NCBI GenBank assembly: GCA_030789695.1
Contig: CM061142.1
Location: forward strand, 146,899,266-146,963,265
Origin: Scilla litardierei
Lineage: Eukaryota; Streptophyta; Magnoliopsida; Asparagales; Asparagaceae
DNA: 64,000 nucleotides
Direction of reading: 5' to 3'
How positions within the stretch are numbered: the stretch's first letter is position 1; each line of letters starts with the position of its first letter. A program made the translations under genes and the position numbers. The notes beneath the pieces were generated by a model. It was not told the DNA's origin and searched no databases. It saw only the letters and a program-made list of their open reading frames with translations. Positions 34,237 to 46,860 of the stretch are shown here, piece after piece.

Positions 34237-35533
34237 ATCTCCCCCTTTTGGTGATGACAAACCCATAAAAGATTTGATCAATAGAAATGAGTGTGTGAAG
34301 TGTGTTGAAGGGTGGAATGCAATATGAATCAGGAGATGAATATCATGAGATGAATATTCAAGCACTACAACATGGCATGCACAAACTAATAACAAATACA
34401 ATAGCATGCTCCCCCTTCTCTCAAGCTCCCCCTTCAACAAATAAAATAATACCAAAGCTGTCAATCAATACCAAACATCAAAGCTATCAAAGCTGTCAAA
34501 ATCTTTTCTTTATCCCCCTTTGTAATCACCAAAAGCGGATTAATGAAGTCACAAATATATTCCATGCAAAAATAAATCATTATTAGATGTAGCGTGTAAT
34601 TTGCATGAGCATTCCAAATAATAGACAAGTCAAGTTCATAGAATTCCATACCAAGACTTCTCCACCTTTGTGTAAGTGAAAAGATATAGACAATAAAGTG
34701 CAAGAGGAGATTCAATATCAGAAAATCAACCAAAACAATCCACATTTTCCATTTTTCATGAATATCACTAGGATTGACTTTTCCCACCTCATCAAAGATG
34801 AGTTCAAGTTACCGAACCCCAAAACATGGCCTAAAAGGACTTTTAAATGTGGGGTGGCATTGCTTGACGAGTTATATACACCAACGCTAATGATTACCCA
34901 TTTAGCACAAGTTGGATACTCGTGGGTTGTGTATTAGCCATGAAGTGTATCCATTTTCATACGGAGCAAATATCGGTTTTTTTTTCAATTCTTTTGTGCT
35001 CAATTTTAATTCATGGCTAAACACATCATATCCCTTAGAAATTTTAGAAATTAATCATTCCTACATTCACTTTCTATTATTCTTCAAAAGAATCTCCAAA
35101 AGCACTAAAAAGTCAAATATCGTGAAAGTGCAAATGTAGGTGTAGAAGTCAAGTTTGAAACTTATGAGACATGTCATGGCTACTAAAAAGAATAACATCA
35201 TGTTCATGTAGCTAAAACAATAATGAATTGACTTCTACAAGGGATAGAATTGATCATTCATACAATATCACTCAAGAGATTCAAAAGAGGATTCAATAAG
35301 CACACATTTTTTTTATTTTTGATTTTTCAATTTTTTTTTTCAGAAATAAAACAAGTAAAAATCATCCATGCAAGCACACAAACCAAAATAAATCAAGCAC
35401 ACAAAAATTCTATGAAGGTATGCAATGAAATGCAAAGAGGGATAGAAAATTATACCTTCTCGTCGCTTTTTGACGAAGGAGCTAAAAGAATGAGACATTG
35501 AGTTTATTGCTCCTTGCCAAAACTTCATCACAC
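34237..35533 (-). other. 3' untranslated region of element E unit 1
   Basis: From the gag stop to the polypurine tract (minus-strand AAAAGGGGGAGAT at 34237-34249). AT-rich. The conserved short frames (34204-34464, 34302-34586, 34461-34787) have no recognisable domain. Pol is missing exactly between the end of gag and this region. Confidence 0.7.
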
Positions 35534-37405
35534 CTACATGAAAGGTGTTAAGTGTGACCTTGGAATCCAACAAGGTCCACTAGTGTTAGCCAACATAGTT
35601 TTAGGAACCCACACTTGTTTAAACTTGATGTTTGTGTTCCTAAATTTACAATAGTATGAAGTGTGGCCTACACTATCACAAGTAAAGCACTTTGCATATA
35701 AGTTCTTTGCAATAGATGGTGCATTGTGGAATTTTTTGAATTTTGACTTTTCAACTTTTGTCGAACCAAATCCAAGTCCTCTTCTATTATTGCCATATAA
35801 TTGATTCTCTAAAATAGTGTCCAACGATTGTTTTCCCGTAGAGAATTTCTTAATGGCCAATTCAAGATTAGAGACTTTGGTTTTCAACAATTTATTTTCT
35901 TCCACAAGCACTGTGCATTTACTTATAAAAGCTCTCTTGTTTTCCTCTTCCTTCTTTTCAAATTTAACCATTTTTCTTTTAAAATCATTATCCAACATGC
36001 AGAATTTATCATTAAGCTCTCTAATAACATAGTCTTTTTCAGTTTCGAGCTTAATCAAATCAAGTTTAAGCATGCTAATATTATTCATCAAGGAAGGGCA
36101 AGAGAGACAAGGTGCTTCATCATTAAAACTGGATTTTTCCTTTTTCAGAATATCAATAGTAGAGTCACGTGCAACAATATCAATTTTGAGTTTTTCAATC
36201 TCTTTAGACATTTCATATTCAGATTGTTGCATTTCAAAGTTCTCATTTTGATAATCATCTATAGTGGATTCAAGCTCTACTATTTTATCTTGCATTTCTT
36301 TACAAAGAGTAAGGAGTTCAGTTTTACTACCAGAAGTTACCTCATTGTGTATTCCCATCAATGCCATGCATGAATGGGCTTCGTGTTCCTCCTCCTCGCT
36401 CTCAGCTTCGCTATCCATGTCCCAAGTAAGCACCTTGGATTTTCCCTTTTCTTTAGCTACCTGAGCTGTCTCATGTGGGCAATCCCTCATTCGGTGTCCT
36501 CTTTTCTTGCATTTAAAACAAGTCATTCTATTAGTAGTATTCTGATCATAATTTTGCTTAGAAGACTGAAAAAAGTTAGAGCGATTAAACCTGGGTGCCA
36601 TTTCTGCTCTTCCTTGCTTGGTCTGGACAAACTTTCTGAAATTTCTGACCATTAGCGCTATGTCATCATCATCATCTTCACTTTCGTCAGCTTTCAGAGC
36701 AAGTGGCTTGGTAGCTTTCTCCTTTTCCTCAGGTTTCTCCCTCTCATCAATATTTTGCAATTCAAGCTCGTGGGACATTAAATTACCTATTAAGTCCTCC
36801 ACCCTCATCTGTGACAAATATTTCGCTTCTTGGATGGCAGTGACTTTAGGCCTGAAAGAGCTTGGCAGAGCTCTTAATATCTTCCTCACCTGTTCAAGGC
36901 TAGAATATGGCTTACCGAGCGAACTAGACTTGTAGACAATGTTGGTGAACCTCGCGAACATTTCTGATATCGTCTATGATGGTAGCATGCGAAATCCCTC
37001 GTATTCCGTGCTCAGAAGTGCAAGTCTAGACTCCTTCACCTGTGACGTTCCCTCATGAGTCACCTCCAAAGTATGCCATATTTCCTGCGCAGTTAGACAA
37101 TGTGAGATACGATTGAATTCAGATTTATCTAATGCACAAATAAGAGCATTCATAGCTTTAGCATTTAAAGAATAAAGCTTCCAATCATTATCATCCCACT
37201 TATCATCATGTTTAGGCATCTCAATATTTTCAATTTTGATAACAGGTGATTTATATCCTTTTTCAACAATTTGCCAAGCTTTATAATCAATAGAAATAAG
37301 ATAGATTTTCATACGATTTTTCCAGTAAGCATAATCTCCTCCATTAAATCTAGGTGGTCGGGAAATAGACTGACCCTCAGCAAAAGCACTATCAATGTGG
37401 TCCAT
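35534..37405 (-). pseudogene. SIRE-type gag, unit 1, with one in-frame TAG
   Basis: ATG at 37405 (a longer TTG start at 37411 is possible but unlikely). The N-terminal part is a UBN2/DUF4219-type copia gag (PPRFNGGDYAYWKNRMKIYL). TAG at 36974-36976 interrupts it after 143 codons; the same frame then runs 475 codons to 35534. Counted from Met 36961, that part has an acidic spacer (residues 91-100), a zinc knuckle CFKCKKRGHRMRDC (148-161), a long Glu/Lys-rich coiled-coil stretch (about 205-400) and a second knuckle CFTCDSVGHTSYYC (425-438). It ends shortly before where the protease would begin. It would build the particle if the stop were read through. Confidence 0.9.
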
Positions 37406-37434
37406 GGTCAAACTAGGCTAGATCTACTAAACTG

Positions 37435-37446
37435 GCTCTGATACCA
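37435..37446 (-). other. tRNA-Met primer binding site, element E unit 1
   Basis: Minus-strand TGGTATCAGAGC, two bases inside LTR 2. Confidence 0.95.
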
Positions 37447-37448
37447 CT

Positions 37449-39851
37449 TGTTGGATCTGGATCCTAGCCTAGAGGGGGGTGAATAGGCTAAGAAAAAATT
37501 CTCGTGCAACTCACGAGAAATCACACGCAGTTATAGCACAACCAGAGTAACTAAAAAGCAGACACAGAGTACACAGCAGATTTACCCTGGTTCGGTCGTC
37601 CCAACGACCTACTCCAGCCCCCAAAGCTAATACTAGATTGAAAAGTGCAATAGGTACAAAGTCACAAGTTAGAGCACGCTCAGAGCACCCTCTACGTCTC
37701 TACACTCGCCGGACTCTCAGTACCCCACACACAGTGTTTCCTCTCACTATCAATCCTAGCAAAGCTTTCTACCAGCTAGTCCCAAACTAGCTGGGTCCCA
37801 CTTGTCTAGTCCCAACTAGGCAAGTCCCAAAATAGTCCACAAAAATAGGTAAAAGTTTCCCCACAGAGAATGTTACACTAAGACACAAATAAAAGAGTTT
37901 AAGGGTTTAGAAATGCTCAGTTTGTGTCTGTGTAGGCGTCTCTGTCAATCTGCACGTCGTCAGCTCCAATCTGACGCAAACGGTGTCTCAATCCGACTCC
38001 TGGATGTCAAGATACACACTGGTCTGTGTGTAAAGCAATTGCAGTTCAAACTGAAATATTCTTCGGTCTGTGCGCTCAGCAGTCCCCTTTAAATAAGCCG
38101 TCGGTGCGCAAAGCAATGAAGTTCAATTTTAATTCGGCAGAGGACGGTGCGCAGAGCATCTCCTTTAAGCTTTGAGAAGGCCACGTCAGCGAAAAATATT
38201 GCGTTCGCTTCGTTTTGTTTTTCACGAGATGCAGTCGCCACGTCAGCGTTTCACGTTCGCATGTCTTCGACTTATCCTAGGGCATGAAGCTTCACCATCC
38301 GAATTCTCTTCAACGTGTGACTCTCTTCAACGACGACGACGGCTTCAACTCCGATTGCGGCGAGTCAGTTCCGACGACAACCCAACTACGGAGCGCGGTA
38401 GCTTGAACAGCGACGTCGCCTCTCTTCGTCGACGACTAAAACAACACGGCTCCGATGACTTCGCTACGACGGCGTGCCCCCTCGACTTCGACTGCAACGA
38501 TAACGACGGCTTCGTTGGCAAAGCAGCGGTTCACGACAGCACGACTCTACGGCGTGTGGCACTACGTCGACAAAGGCTCAACAACGGCCAGTCCACGTCA
38601 GCTCTTCGACGGATGAACTCCACGACGGAAGCTTCAAGATGACTCACGGCGGCGAGAGCGTTGGCAGCAGGCAACTCCGGCAGCTTGGCTCCTCTTCGAC
38701 GACAGCGGGGTGAAGCTTTGCGACAGTTCGAAGACGTCGTAGACAGTCTGCACGAGTGGCAATGGCTTTGTCTTCACGGTGACGCTCTGTGCATGATCTC
38801 GACGTCGGTGACGGCTTTGACACAAGGCACTCAGACTACGGCGAACACTTTTTAGTTCGTTGAGGGGTTGACACCGTGTGGCAGTGGCGACCCTTCAGTA
38901 GCTCCGACGGGGGGTAGCGGCGAGAGGGAGTTTGATGATAGCAGCGGCTGCTCCTCAACATCGGCGAGTGCGGCGGGCTTCGTCTCCGACGGTGAGCAGC
39001 GATGATCTCAGAGCAGCGACGACTTCTTAGATAAGGCAACGGCGTTCTTCTTCACGTGCTTCTCCGTCGTTGGGCATGCAGCAGCTAGGCGATGATGACT
39101 CGATGGCAGCTCTCCCTTCAGCGATGATGGCGTCAACAGAAAGCGGCGAACGGCGGCTTCTTGATGAAGATGTTGTCTCGGCTTCGGAGATGCCGACGGC
39201 GTTCCCTCCACGGCAACTTCGAGCGGCTTCATGTATGGCACCCTCTTGATTCTTGATAACGAGCAGGGGGAGTCTCTTGATGGATGTGCACAAGGGTGAT
39301 GCTTTAGATTTGTGTTGCCGCTAAGGGAAAAAAAATTTGTTGGCCTATAGGATGATTTGTGTAGCCGTACCCTTCTCTTTGTATATGCCCGTATACCTTT
39401 TTGTTGCTAGGGTTTCTTTAGCCGCCCCTTTCAAATCTTTTTATTGGCTGCACACCACACTTTTTCCTTGATGAAAGTGGCTATATATATAGTAGATAGG
39501 GTATTGGGGTTGCGGCCAAGTAGGATGATCAAGCCAATGAGAAGTAGTTGGGATTTGATTCGTGGTTGAATAGGAGAATGATAGGATGCAATCTTTCTAA
39601 TTAATTTGACTAAATCCCCATGAAATTTGAATTGGTCTCTCCTCATCTCTTCATCTTGACCAAGTCTACTTTGCTTTGATCACATCGATTACTCTATCCC
39701 CCAAATGCTGTATACTTAGTAATTTCTCCATATGAAGAGAGATATATTGATTCGCCTGATTTGTCAATCCTGAGACACACTAGCACACACATTAAATATA
39801 CCGACACGTTTGTCATCATCAAACCAAGATCCTAGATCGTTGCTTCCAACA
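37449..39851 (-). repeat. LTR 2 (shared) of element E
   Basis: 2403 bp, nearly identical to LTR 1 and LTR 3. It acts as 5' LTR for unit 1 and 3' LTR for unit 2. TATA box at 39481-39492. Confidence 0.95.
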
Positions 39852-41146
39852 ATCTCCCCCTTTTGGTGATGACAAACCCATAAAAGATTTGATCAATAGA
39901 AATGAGTGTGTGAAGTGTGTTGAAGGGTGGAATGCAATATGAATCAGGAGATGAATATCATGAGATGAATATTCAAGCACTACAACATGGCATGCACAAA
40001 CTAATAACAAATACAATAGCATGCTCCCCCTTCTCTCAAGCTCCCCCTTCAACAAATAAAATAATACCAAAGCTGTCAATCAATACCAAACATCAAAGCT
40101 ATCAAAGCTGTCAAAATCTTTTCTTTATCCCCCTTTGTAATCACCAAAAGCGGATTAATGAAGTCACAAATATATTCCATGCAAAAATAAATCATTATTA
40201 GATGTAGCGTGTAATTTGCATGAGCATTCCAAATAATAGACAAGTCAAGTTCATAGAATTTCATACCAAGACTTCTCCACCTTTGTGTAAGTGAAAAGAT
40301 ATAGACAATAAAGTGCAAGAGGAGATTCAATATCAGAAAATCAACCAAAACAATCCACATTTTCCATTTTTCATGAATATCACTAGGATTGACTTTTCCC
40401 ATCTCATCAAAGATGAGTTCAAGTTACCGATCCCCAAAACATGGCCTAAAAGGACTTTTAAATGTGGGGTGGCATTGCTTGACGAGTTATATACACCAAC
40501 GCTAATGATTACCCATTTAGCACAAGTTGGATACTCGTGGGTTGTGTATTAGCCATGAAGTGTATCCATTTTTCATACGGAGCAAATATCGGTTTTTTTT
40601 CAATTCTTTTGTGCTCAATTTTAATTCATGGCTAAACACATCATATCCCTTAGAAATTTCAGAAATTAATCATTCCTACATTCACTTTCTATTATTCTTC
40701 AAAAGAATCTCCAAAAGCACTAAAAAGTCAAATATCGTGAAAGTGCAAATGTAGGTGTAGAAGTCAAGTTTGAAACTTATGAGACATGTCATGGCTACTA
40801 AAAAGAATAACATCATGTTCATGTAGCTACAACAATAATGAATTGACTTCTACAAGGGATAGAATTGATCATTCATACAATATCACTCAAGAGATTCAAA
40901 AGAGGATTCAATAAGCACACATTTTTTTTATTTTTGATTTTTCAATTTTTTTTCAGAAATAAAAACAGTAAAAATCATCCATGCAAGCACACAAACCAAA
41001 ATAAATCAAGCACACAAAAATTCTATGAAGGTATGCAATGAAATGCAAAGAGGGATAGAAAATTATACCTTCTCGTCGCTTTTTGACGAAGGAGCTAAAA
41101 GAATGAGACATTGAGTTTATTGCTCCTTGCCAAAACTCCATCACAC
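39852..41146 (-). other. 3' untranslated region of element E unit 2
   Basis: Same content as 34237-35533 with few differences: polypurine tract next to LTR 2 and no coding domain. Confidence 0.7.
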
Positions 41147-43018
41147 CTACATGAAAGGTGTTAAGTGTGACCTTGGAATCCAACAAGGTCCACTAGTGTT
41201 AGCCAACATAGTTTTAGGAACCCACACTTGTTTAAACTTGATGTTTGTGTTCCTAAATTTACAATAGTATGAAGTGTGGCCTACACTATCACAAGTAAAG
41301 CACTTTGCATATAAGTTCTTTGCAATAGATGGTGCATTGTGGAATTTTTTGAATTTTGACTTTTCAACTTTTTTCGAACCAAATCCAAGTCCTCTTCTAT
41401 TATTGCCATATAATTGATTCTCTAAACTAGTGTCCAACGATTGTTTTCCCGTAGAGAATTTCTTAATGGCCAATTCAAGATTAGAGACTTTGGTTTTCAA
41501 CAATTTATTTTCTTCCACAAGCAATGTGCATTTACTTATAAAAGCTCTCTTGTTTTCCTCTTCCTTCTTTTCAAATTCAACCATTTTTGTTTTAAAATCA
41601 TTATCCAACATGCAGAATTTATCATTAAGCTCTCTAATAACATAGTCTTTTTCAGTTTCGAGCTTAATCAAATCAAGTTTAAGCATGCTAATATTATTCA
41701 TCAAGGAAGGGCAAGAGAGACAAGGTGCTTCATCATTAAAACTGGATTTTTCCTTTTTCAGAATATCAATAGTGGAGTCACGTGCAACAATATCAATTTT
41801 GAGTTTTTCAATCTCTTTAGACATTTCATATTCAGATTGTTGCATTTCAAAGTTCTCATTTTGATAATCATCTATAGTGGATTCAAGCTCTACTATTTTA
41901 TCTTGCATTTCTTTACAAAGAGTAAGGAGTTCAGTTTTACTACCAGAAGTTACCTCATTGTGTATTCCCATCAATGCCATGCATGAATGGGCTTCGTGTT
42001 CCTCCTCCTCGCTCTCAGCTTCGCTATCCATGTCCCAAGTAAGCACCTTGGATTTTCCCTTTTCTTTAGCTACCTGAGCTGTCTCATGTGGGCAATCCCT
42101 CATTCGGTGTCCTCTTTTCTTGCATTTAAAACAAGTCATTCTATTAGTAGTATTCTGATCATAATTTTGCTTAGAAGACTGAAAAAAGTTAGAGCGATTA
42201 AACCTGGGTGCCATTTCTGCTCTTCCTTGCTTGGTCTGGACAAACTTTCTGAAATTTCTGACCATTAGCGCTATGTCATCATCATCATCTTCACTTTCGT
42301 CAGCTTTCAGAGCAAGTGGCTTAGTAGCTTTCTCCTTTTCCTCAGGTTTCTCCCTCTCATCAATATTTTTCAATTCAAGCTCGTGGGACATTAAATTACC
42401 TATTAAGTCCTCCACCCTCATCTGTGACAAATATTTCGCTTCTTGGATGGCAGTGACTTTAGGCCTGAAAGAGCTTGGCAGAGCTCTTAATATCTTCCTC
42501 ACCTGTTCAAGGCTAGAATATGGCTTACCGAGCGAACTAGACTTGTAGACAATGTTGGTGAACCTCGCGAACATTTCTGATATCGTCTATGATGGTAGCA
42601 TGCGAAATCCCTCGTATTCCGTGCTCAGAAGTGCAAGTCTAGACTCCTTCACCTGTGACGTTCCCTCATGAGTCACCTCCAAAGTATGCCATATTTCCTG
42701 CGCAGTTAGACAATGTGAGATACGATTGAATTCAGATTTATCTAATGCACAAATAAGAGCATTCATAGCTTTAGCATTTAAAGAATAAAGCTTCCAATCA
42801 TTATCATCCCACTTATCATCATGTTTAGGCATCTCAATATTTTCAATTTTGATAACAGGTGATTTATAACCTTTTTCAACAATTTGCCAAGCTTTATAAT
42901 CAATAGAAATAAGATAGATTTTCATACGATTTTTCCAGTAAGCATAATCTCCTCCATTAAATCTAGGTGGTCGGGAAATAGACTGACCCTCAGCAAAAGC
43001 ACTATCAATGTGGTCCAT
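41147..43018 (-). pseudogene. SIRE-type gag, unit 2, with the same in-frame TAG
   Basis: Same length and frame as the unit 1 gag, with ATG at 43018, TAG at 42587-42589 and end at 41147. Only a few residues differ (for example Gln/Lys in the region before the acidic spacer and Thr/Lys before the second knuckle). Both zinc knuckles and the coiled-coil stretch are intact. Sharing the stop at the same codon shows that it predates the duplication or is a feature of the family. Confidence 0.9.
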
Positions 43019-43047
43019 GGTCAAACTAGGCTAGATCTACTAAACTG

Positions 43048-43059
43048 GCTCTGATACCA
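43048..43059 (-). other. tRNA-Met primer binding site, element E unit 2
   Basis: Minus-strand TGGTATCAGAGC, two bases inside LTR 3. Confidence 0.95.
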
Positions 43060-43061
43060 CT

Positions 43062-45462
43062 TGTTGGATCTGGATCCTAGCCTAGAGGGGGGGGGGGTGA
43101 ATAGGCTAAGAAAAAATTCTCGTGCAACTCACGAGAAATCACACGCAGTTATAGCACAACCAGAGTAACTAAAAAGCAGACACAGAGTACACAACAGATT
43201 TACCCTGGTTCGGTCGTCCCAACGACCTACTCCAGCCCCCAAAGCTAATACTAGATTGAATAGTGCAATAGGTACAAAGTCACAAGTTAGAGCACGCTCA
43301 GAGCACCCTCTACGTCTCTACACTCGCCGGACTCTCAGTACCCCACACACAGTGTTTCCTCTCACTATCAATCCTAGCAAAGCTTTCTACCAGCTAGTCC
43401 CAAACTAGCTGGGTCCCACTTGTCTAGTCCCAACTAGGCAAGTCCCAAAATAGTCCACAAAAATAGGTAAAAGTTTCACCACAGAGAACGTTTCACTAAG
43501 ACACAAATAAAAGAGTTTAAGGGTTTAGAAATGCTCAGTTTGTGTCTGTGTAGGCGTCTCTGTCAATCTGCACGTCGTCAGCTCCAATCTGACGCAAACG
43601 GTGTCTCAATCCGACTCCTGGATGTCAAGATACACACTGGTCTGTGTGTAAAGCAATTGTAGTTCAAACTGAAATATTCTTCGGTCTGTGTGCTCAGCAG
43701 TCCCCTTTAAATAAGCCGTCGGTGCGCAAAGCAATGAAGTTCAATTTTAATTCGGCAGAGGACGGTGCGCAGAGCATCTCCTTTAAGCTTTGAGAAGGCC
43801 ACGTCAGCGAAAAATATTGCGTTCGCTTCGTTTTGTTTTTCACGAGATGCAGTCGCCACGTCAGCGTTTCACGTTCGCATGTCTTCGACTTATCCTAGGG
43901 CATGAAGCTTCACCATCCGAATTCTCTTCAACGTGCGACTCTCTTCAACGACGACGACGGCCTCAACTCCGATTGTGGCGAGTCAGTTCCGACGACAACC
44001 CAACTACGGAGCGCGGTAGCTTGAACAGCGACGTCGCCTCTCTTCGTCGACGACTAAAACAACACGGCTCCGATGACTTCGCTACGACGGCGTGCCCCCT
44101 CGACTTCGACTGCAACGATAACGACGGCTTCGTTGGCAAAGCAGCGGTTCACGACAGCACGACTCTACGGCATGTGGCACTACGTTGACAAAGGCTCAAC
44201 AACGGCCAGTCCACGTCAGCTCTTCGACGGATGAACTCCACGACGGAAGCTTCAAGATGACTCACGGCGGCGAGAGCGTTGGCAGCAGGCAACTCCGGCA
44301 GCTTGGCTCCTCTTCGACGACAGCGGGGTGAAGCTTTGCGACAGTTCGAAGACGTCATAGACAGTCTGCAAGAGTGGCAATGGCTTTGTCTTCACGGCGA
44401 CGCTCTGTGCATGATCTCGACGTCGGTGACGGCTTTGACACAAGGCACTCAGACTACGGCGAACACTTTTTAGTTCGTTGAGGGCTTGACACCGTGTGGC
44501 AGTGGGGACCCTTCAGCAGCTCCGACGGGGTAGCGGCGAGAGGGAGTTTGATGATAGCAGCGGCTGCTCCTCAACGTCGGCGAGTGCGGCGGGCTTCGTC
44601 TCCGGCGGTGAGCAGCGGTGATCTCGGAGCAGCGACGACTTCTTAGATAAGGCAACGGCGTTCTTCTTCGTGTGCTTCTCCGTCGTTGGGCATGCAGCAG
44701 CTAGGCGATGATGACTCGATGGCAGCTCTCCCTTCAGCGATGATGGCGTCAACAGAAAGGAACGGTGGCTTCTTGATGACGATGTTGTCTCGGCTTCGGA
44801 GATTCCGACGGCGTTCCCTACACGGCAACTTCGAGCGGCTTCGTGTATGGCACCCTCTTGATTCTTGATGACGAGCAGGGGGAGTCTCTTGATGGATGTG
44901 CACAAGGGTGATGCTTTAGATTTGTGCTGCCGCTAAGGGAAAAAAATTTGTTGGCCTATAGGATGATTTGTGTAGCCGTACCCTTCTCTTTGTATATGCC
45001 CGTATACCTTTTTGTTGCTAGGGTTTCTTTAGCCGCCCCTTTCAAATCTTTTTATTGGCTGCACACCACACTTTTTCCTTGATGAAAGTGGCTATATATA
45101 TAGTAGATAGGGTATTGGGGTTGCGGCCAAGTAGGATGATCAAGCCAATGAGAAGTAGTTGGGATTTTATTCGTGGTTGAATAGGAGAATGATAGGATGC
45201 AATCTTTCTAATTAATTTGACTAAATCCCCATGAAATTTGAATTGGTCTCTCCTCATCTCTTCATCTTGACCAAGTCTACTTTGCTTTGATCACATCGAT
45301 TACTCTATCCCCCAAATGCTGTATACTTAGTAATTTCTCCATATGAAGAGAGATATATTGATTCGCCTGATTTGTCAATCCTGAGACACACTAGCACACA
45401 CATTAAATATACCGACACGTTTGTCATCATCAAACCAAGATCCTAGATCGTTGCTTCCAACA
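43062..45462 (-). repeat. LTR 3 of element E
   Basis: 2401 bp. It has a longer G run after its left end (ten or more G, against six or seven in the other two) and scattered substitutions around 44500-44850, so it is the most divergent of the three. TATA box at 45092-45103. Followed by the target duplication GCGAG and the rest of the D LTR. Confidence 0.94.
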
Positions 45463-45467
45463 GCGAG

Positions 45468-46843
45468 AAGCGGGCGAATTTAGGGGTGACGTGGCACATT
45501 GTGAAGCGTGCGATCCAGATCGAAAGGTGGAGATAAAACTCTGAGCTGAACTCGGATTCAAAGCGAAGCGGGCGGAGCACGACTTTTGACGCACACGTGG
45601 CAGCTCCAGATCTAATCCCGCATGGATCCAACGGCGGAGATCATCCAGCGCTTCGCGGGTGCGGGTTTTGTGAACCCGTTAAGCCCCCAAACCCGCAATG
45701 CTATTATATAAGCGTATTATAGGGTTTTTGGGGGTATTCTGGCGTATTTTGGGGCTTTTTGAGCGGCTACTGTGCGTATTTCTCCAGGGGAAAATTTTGA
45801 AAAATTCTAGAGGCTATTCTTCCTATTCTAAGGGAGTTTTGGGTTCTAAAGTGGAGATTTGGTGATAAATTCTTGAACTTATACCCCGTATTTGGTGTAT
45901 TTCATTGTATTTTGGCTATTAAAACGATGTATTTGGCTATGAAATCTGATTTTCTTTACACCATGCGTGGCTAATCTCCTTGTGCTATGGTTGTGATGTA
46001 GTTAGGAGTATTTATTCGCTAAATTTGGTGTCTTTAGCCCTATTATCATGTCAAAATTACTCGTAACATTAATTTCTACAACGTATTTGTTGGGTATTTG
46101 CTTATTGTCGATATTGTTAACATCCCATATGGCTAGGCCCTGACAAGGCTAGCCAACTCATGTTCACTAATCTGAACTTATTGTTATGTTTATCGTTTAA
46201 TGAAATCGATGTTGCTAGTGATACGTATACGACTATTTTGACTAGTTTGTATCGACTCATCTTCCGACGCCTTCACGCCTTGACCGGGTGAAGCGTTGAG
46301 TTATATGAAAGACATGATATTTCAGCGATTATTAACTCCTAATGAACTTACAACCGTAGCACATCCACTTCATATGTGTTAGTGTTGACGTAGTTAGGGT
46401 GTCGTATTCATTGATTTCTATATCTTTTCGCCCTATTTGAACGTGATTAATTCTTTGGCACGCTTTTATATACTTGAACGCCATACTTTCCGACGTACTC
46501 ATGCTCTGACCGGACGAAACGTTGAGTTATAGAAAAGGTATTGATAATCATTGACTGCACACACCCTAACGAAATCAAACCCAACACATACTCCCCATAC
46601 TTGTATCCCTACCGAAGTCACCGTAAATATCGTAGGATTTTCTTTTGCTATTTGAAACTCTTGATCATATATCTCTGTTTTTGATAGGTGGTAGGTTATC
46701 ATCGTATTATTACTCTTTACAGATTGACGTTCGTAGTTTTGCAGGTCAGTTGTCCCGCGGATTCGATACCTGGACTCACCAGGATATTACTTGCACGATC
46801 TCCTGCGCTTGGGAGTAGTTCTTACATTGTTTTGAGAGAGCCA
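45468..46843 (+). repeat. 3' LTR of element D, second part
   Basis: Continues exactly where 31838 stopped and matches 27480-28855, ending GAGAGAGCCA. It contains the TATATAAG box at about 45704-45711. Confidence 0.92.
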
Positions 46844-46860
46844 AGTTTTTGGCGCCGTTG
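46844..46860 (+). other. Primer-site remnant of element D after its second LTR
   Basis: AGTTTT followed by TGGCGCCGTTG (46850-46860), the first 11 bases of the tRNA-Asp primer site. A 3' LTR should not be followed by interior sequence, so this marks a second D copy or a recombination. The sequence switches to pol of element F at 46861. Confidence 0.85.

Larger units (their letters stand above)
31839..45462 (-). mobile_element. Element E: tandem gag-only SIRE-like copia array, LTR-gag-LTR-gag-LTR
   Basis: Three nearly identical LTRs of about 2.4 kb and two nearly identical interiors of 3.2 kb, all minus strand. The outer ends are TGTTGG...CCAACA, and the flanks carry a 5-bp target duplication (ACGAG at 31834-31838, GCGAG at 45463-45467; the undisturbed LTR of D reads GCGAG). 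The inner LTR is shared by both units and has no target duplication, so the array came from one insertion that was later duplicated, or from a tandem that inserted as such. Each unit has a tRNA-Met primer site, gag and polypurine tract, but no protease, integrase, reverse transcriptase or RNase H. Confidence 0.93.
26818..46843 (+). mobile_element. Element D: gag-only Athila-like LTR element, split by nested element E
   Basis: Order: 5' LTR 26818-28855, tRNA-Asp primer site, one gag-like frame (29002-30132), G-rich tracts, 3' LTR in two parts (31176-31838 and 45468-46843). The LTR lengths agree (2038 and 2039 bp once the insert and its target duplication are removed). The interior is only 2.3 kb and has no pol, so it is non-autonomous. 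The left flank is the LTR of C but the right flank is a primer-site remnant plus an unrelated pol, so the right side has been rearranged. Confidence 0.88.

Noticed and set aside
35828..36373. 181-codon Phe-rich frame, also at 41441
   Set aside because: Antisense shadow of the coiled-coil part of the SIRE-type gag.
38172..38642. 156-codon Arg/Ser-rich frame, also at 32586 and 43790
   Set aside because: Lies in all three LTRs of E, antisense to the element, no domain; one copy is shortened by a stop, as expected of non-coding DNA.
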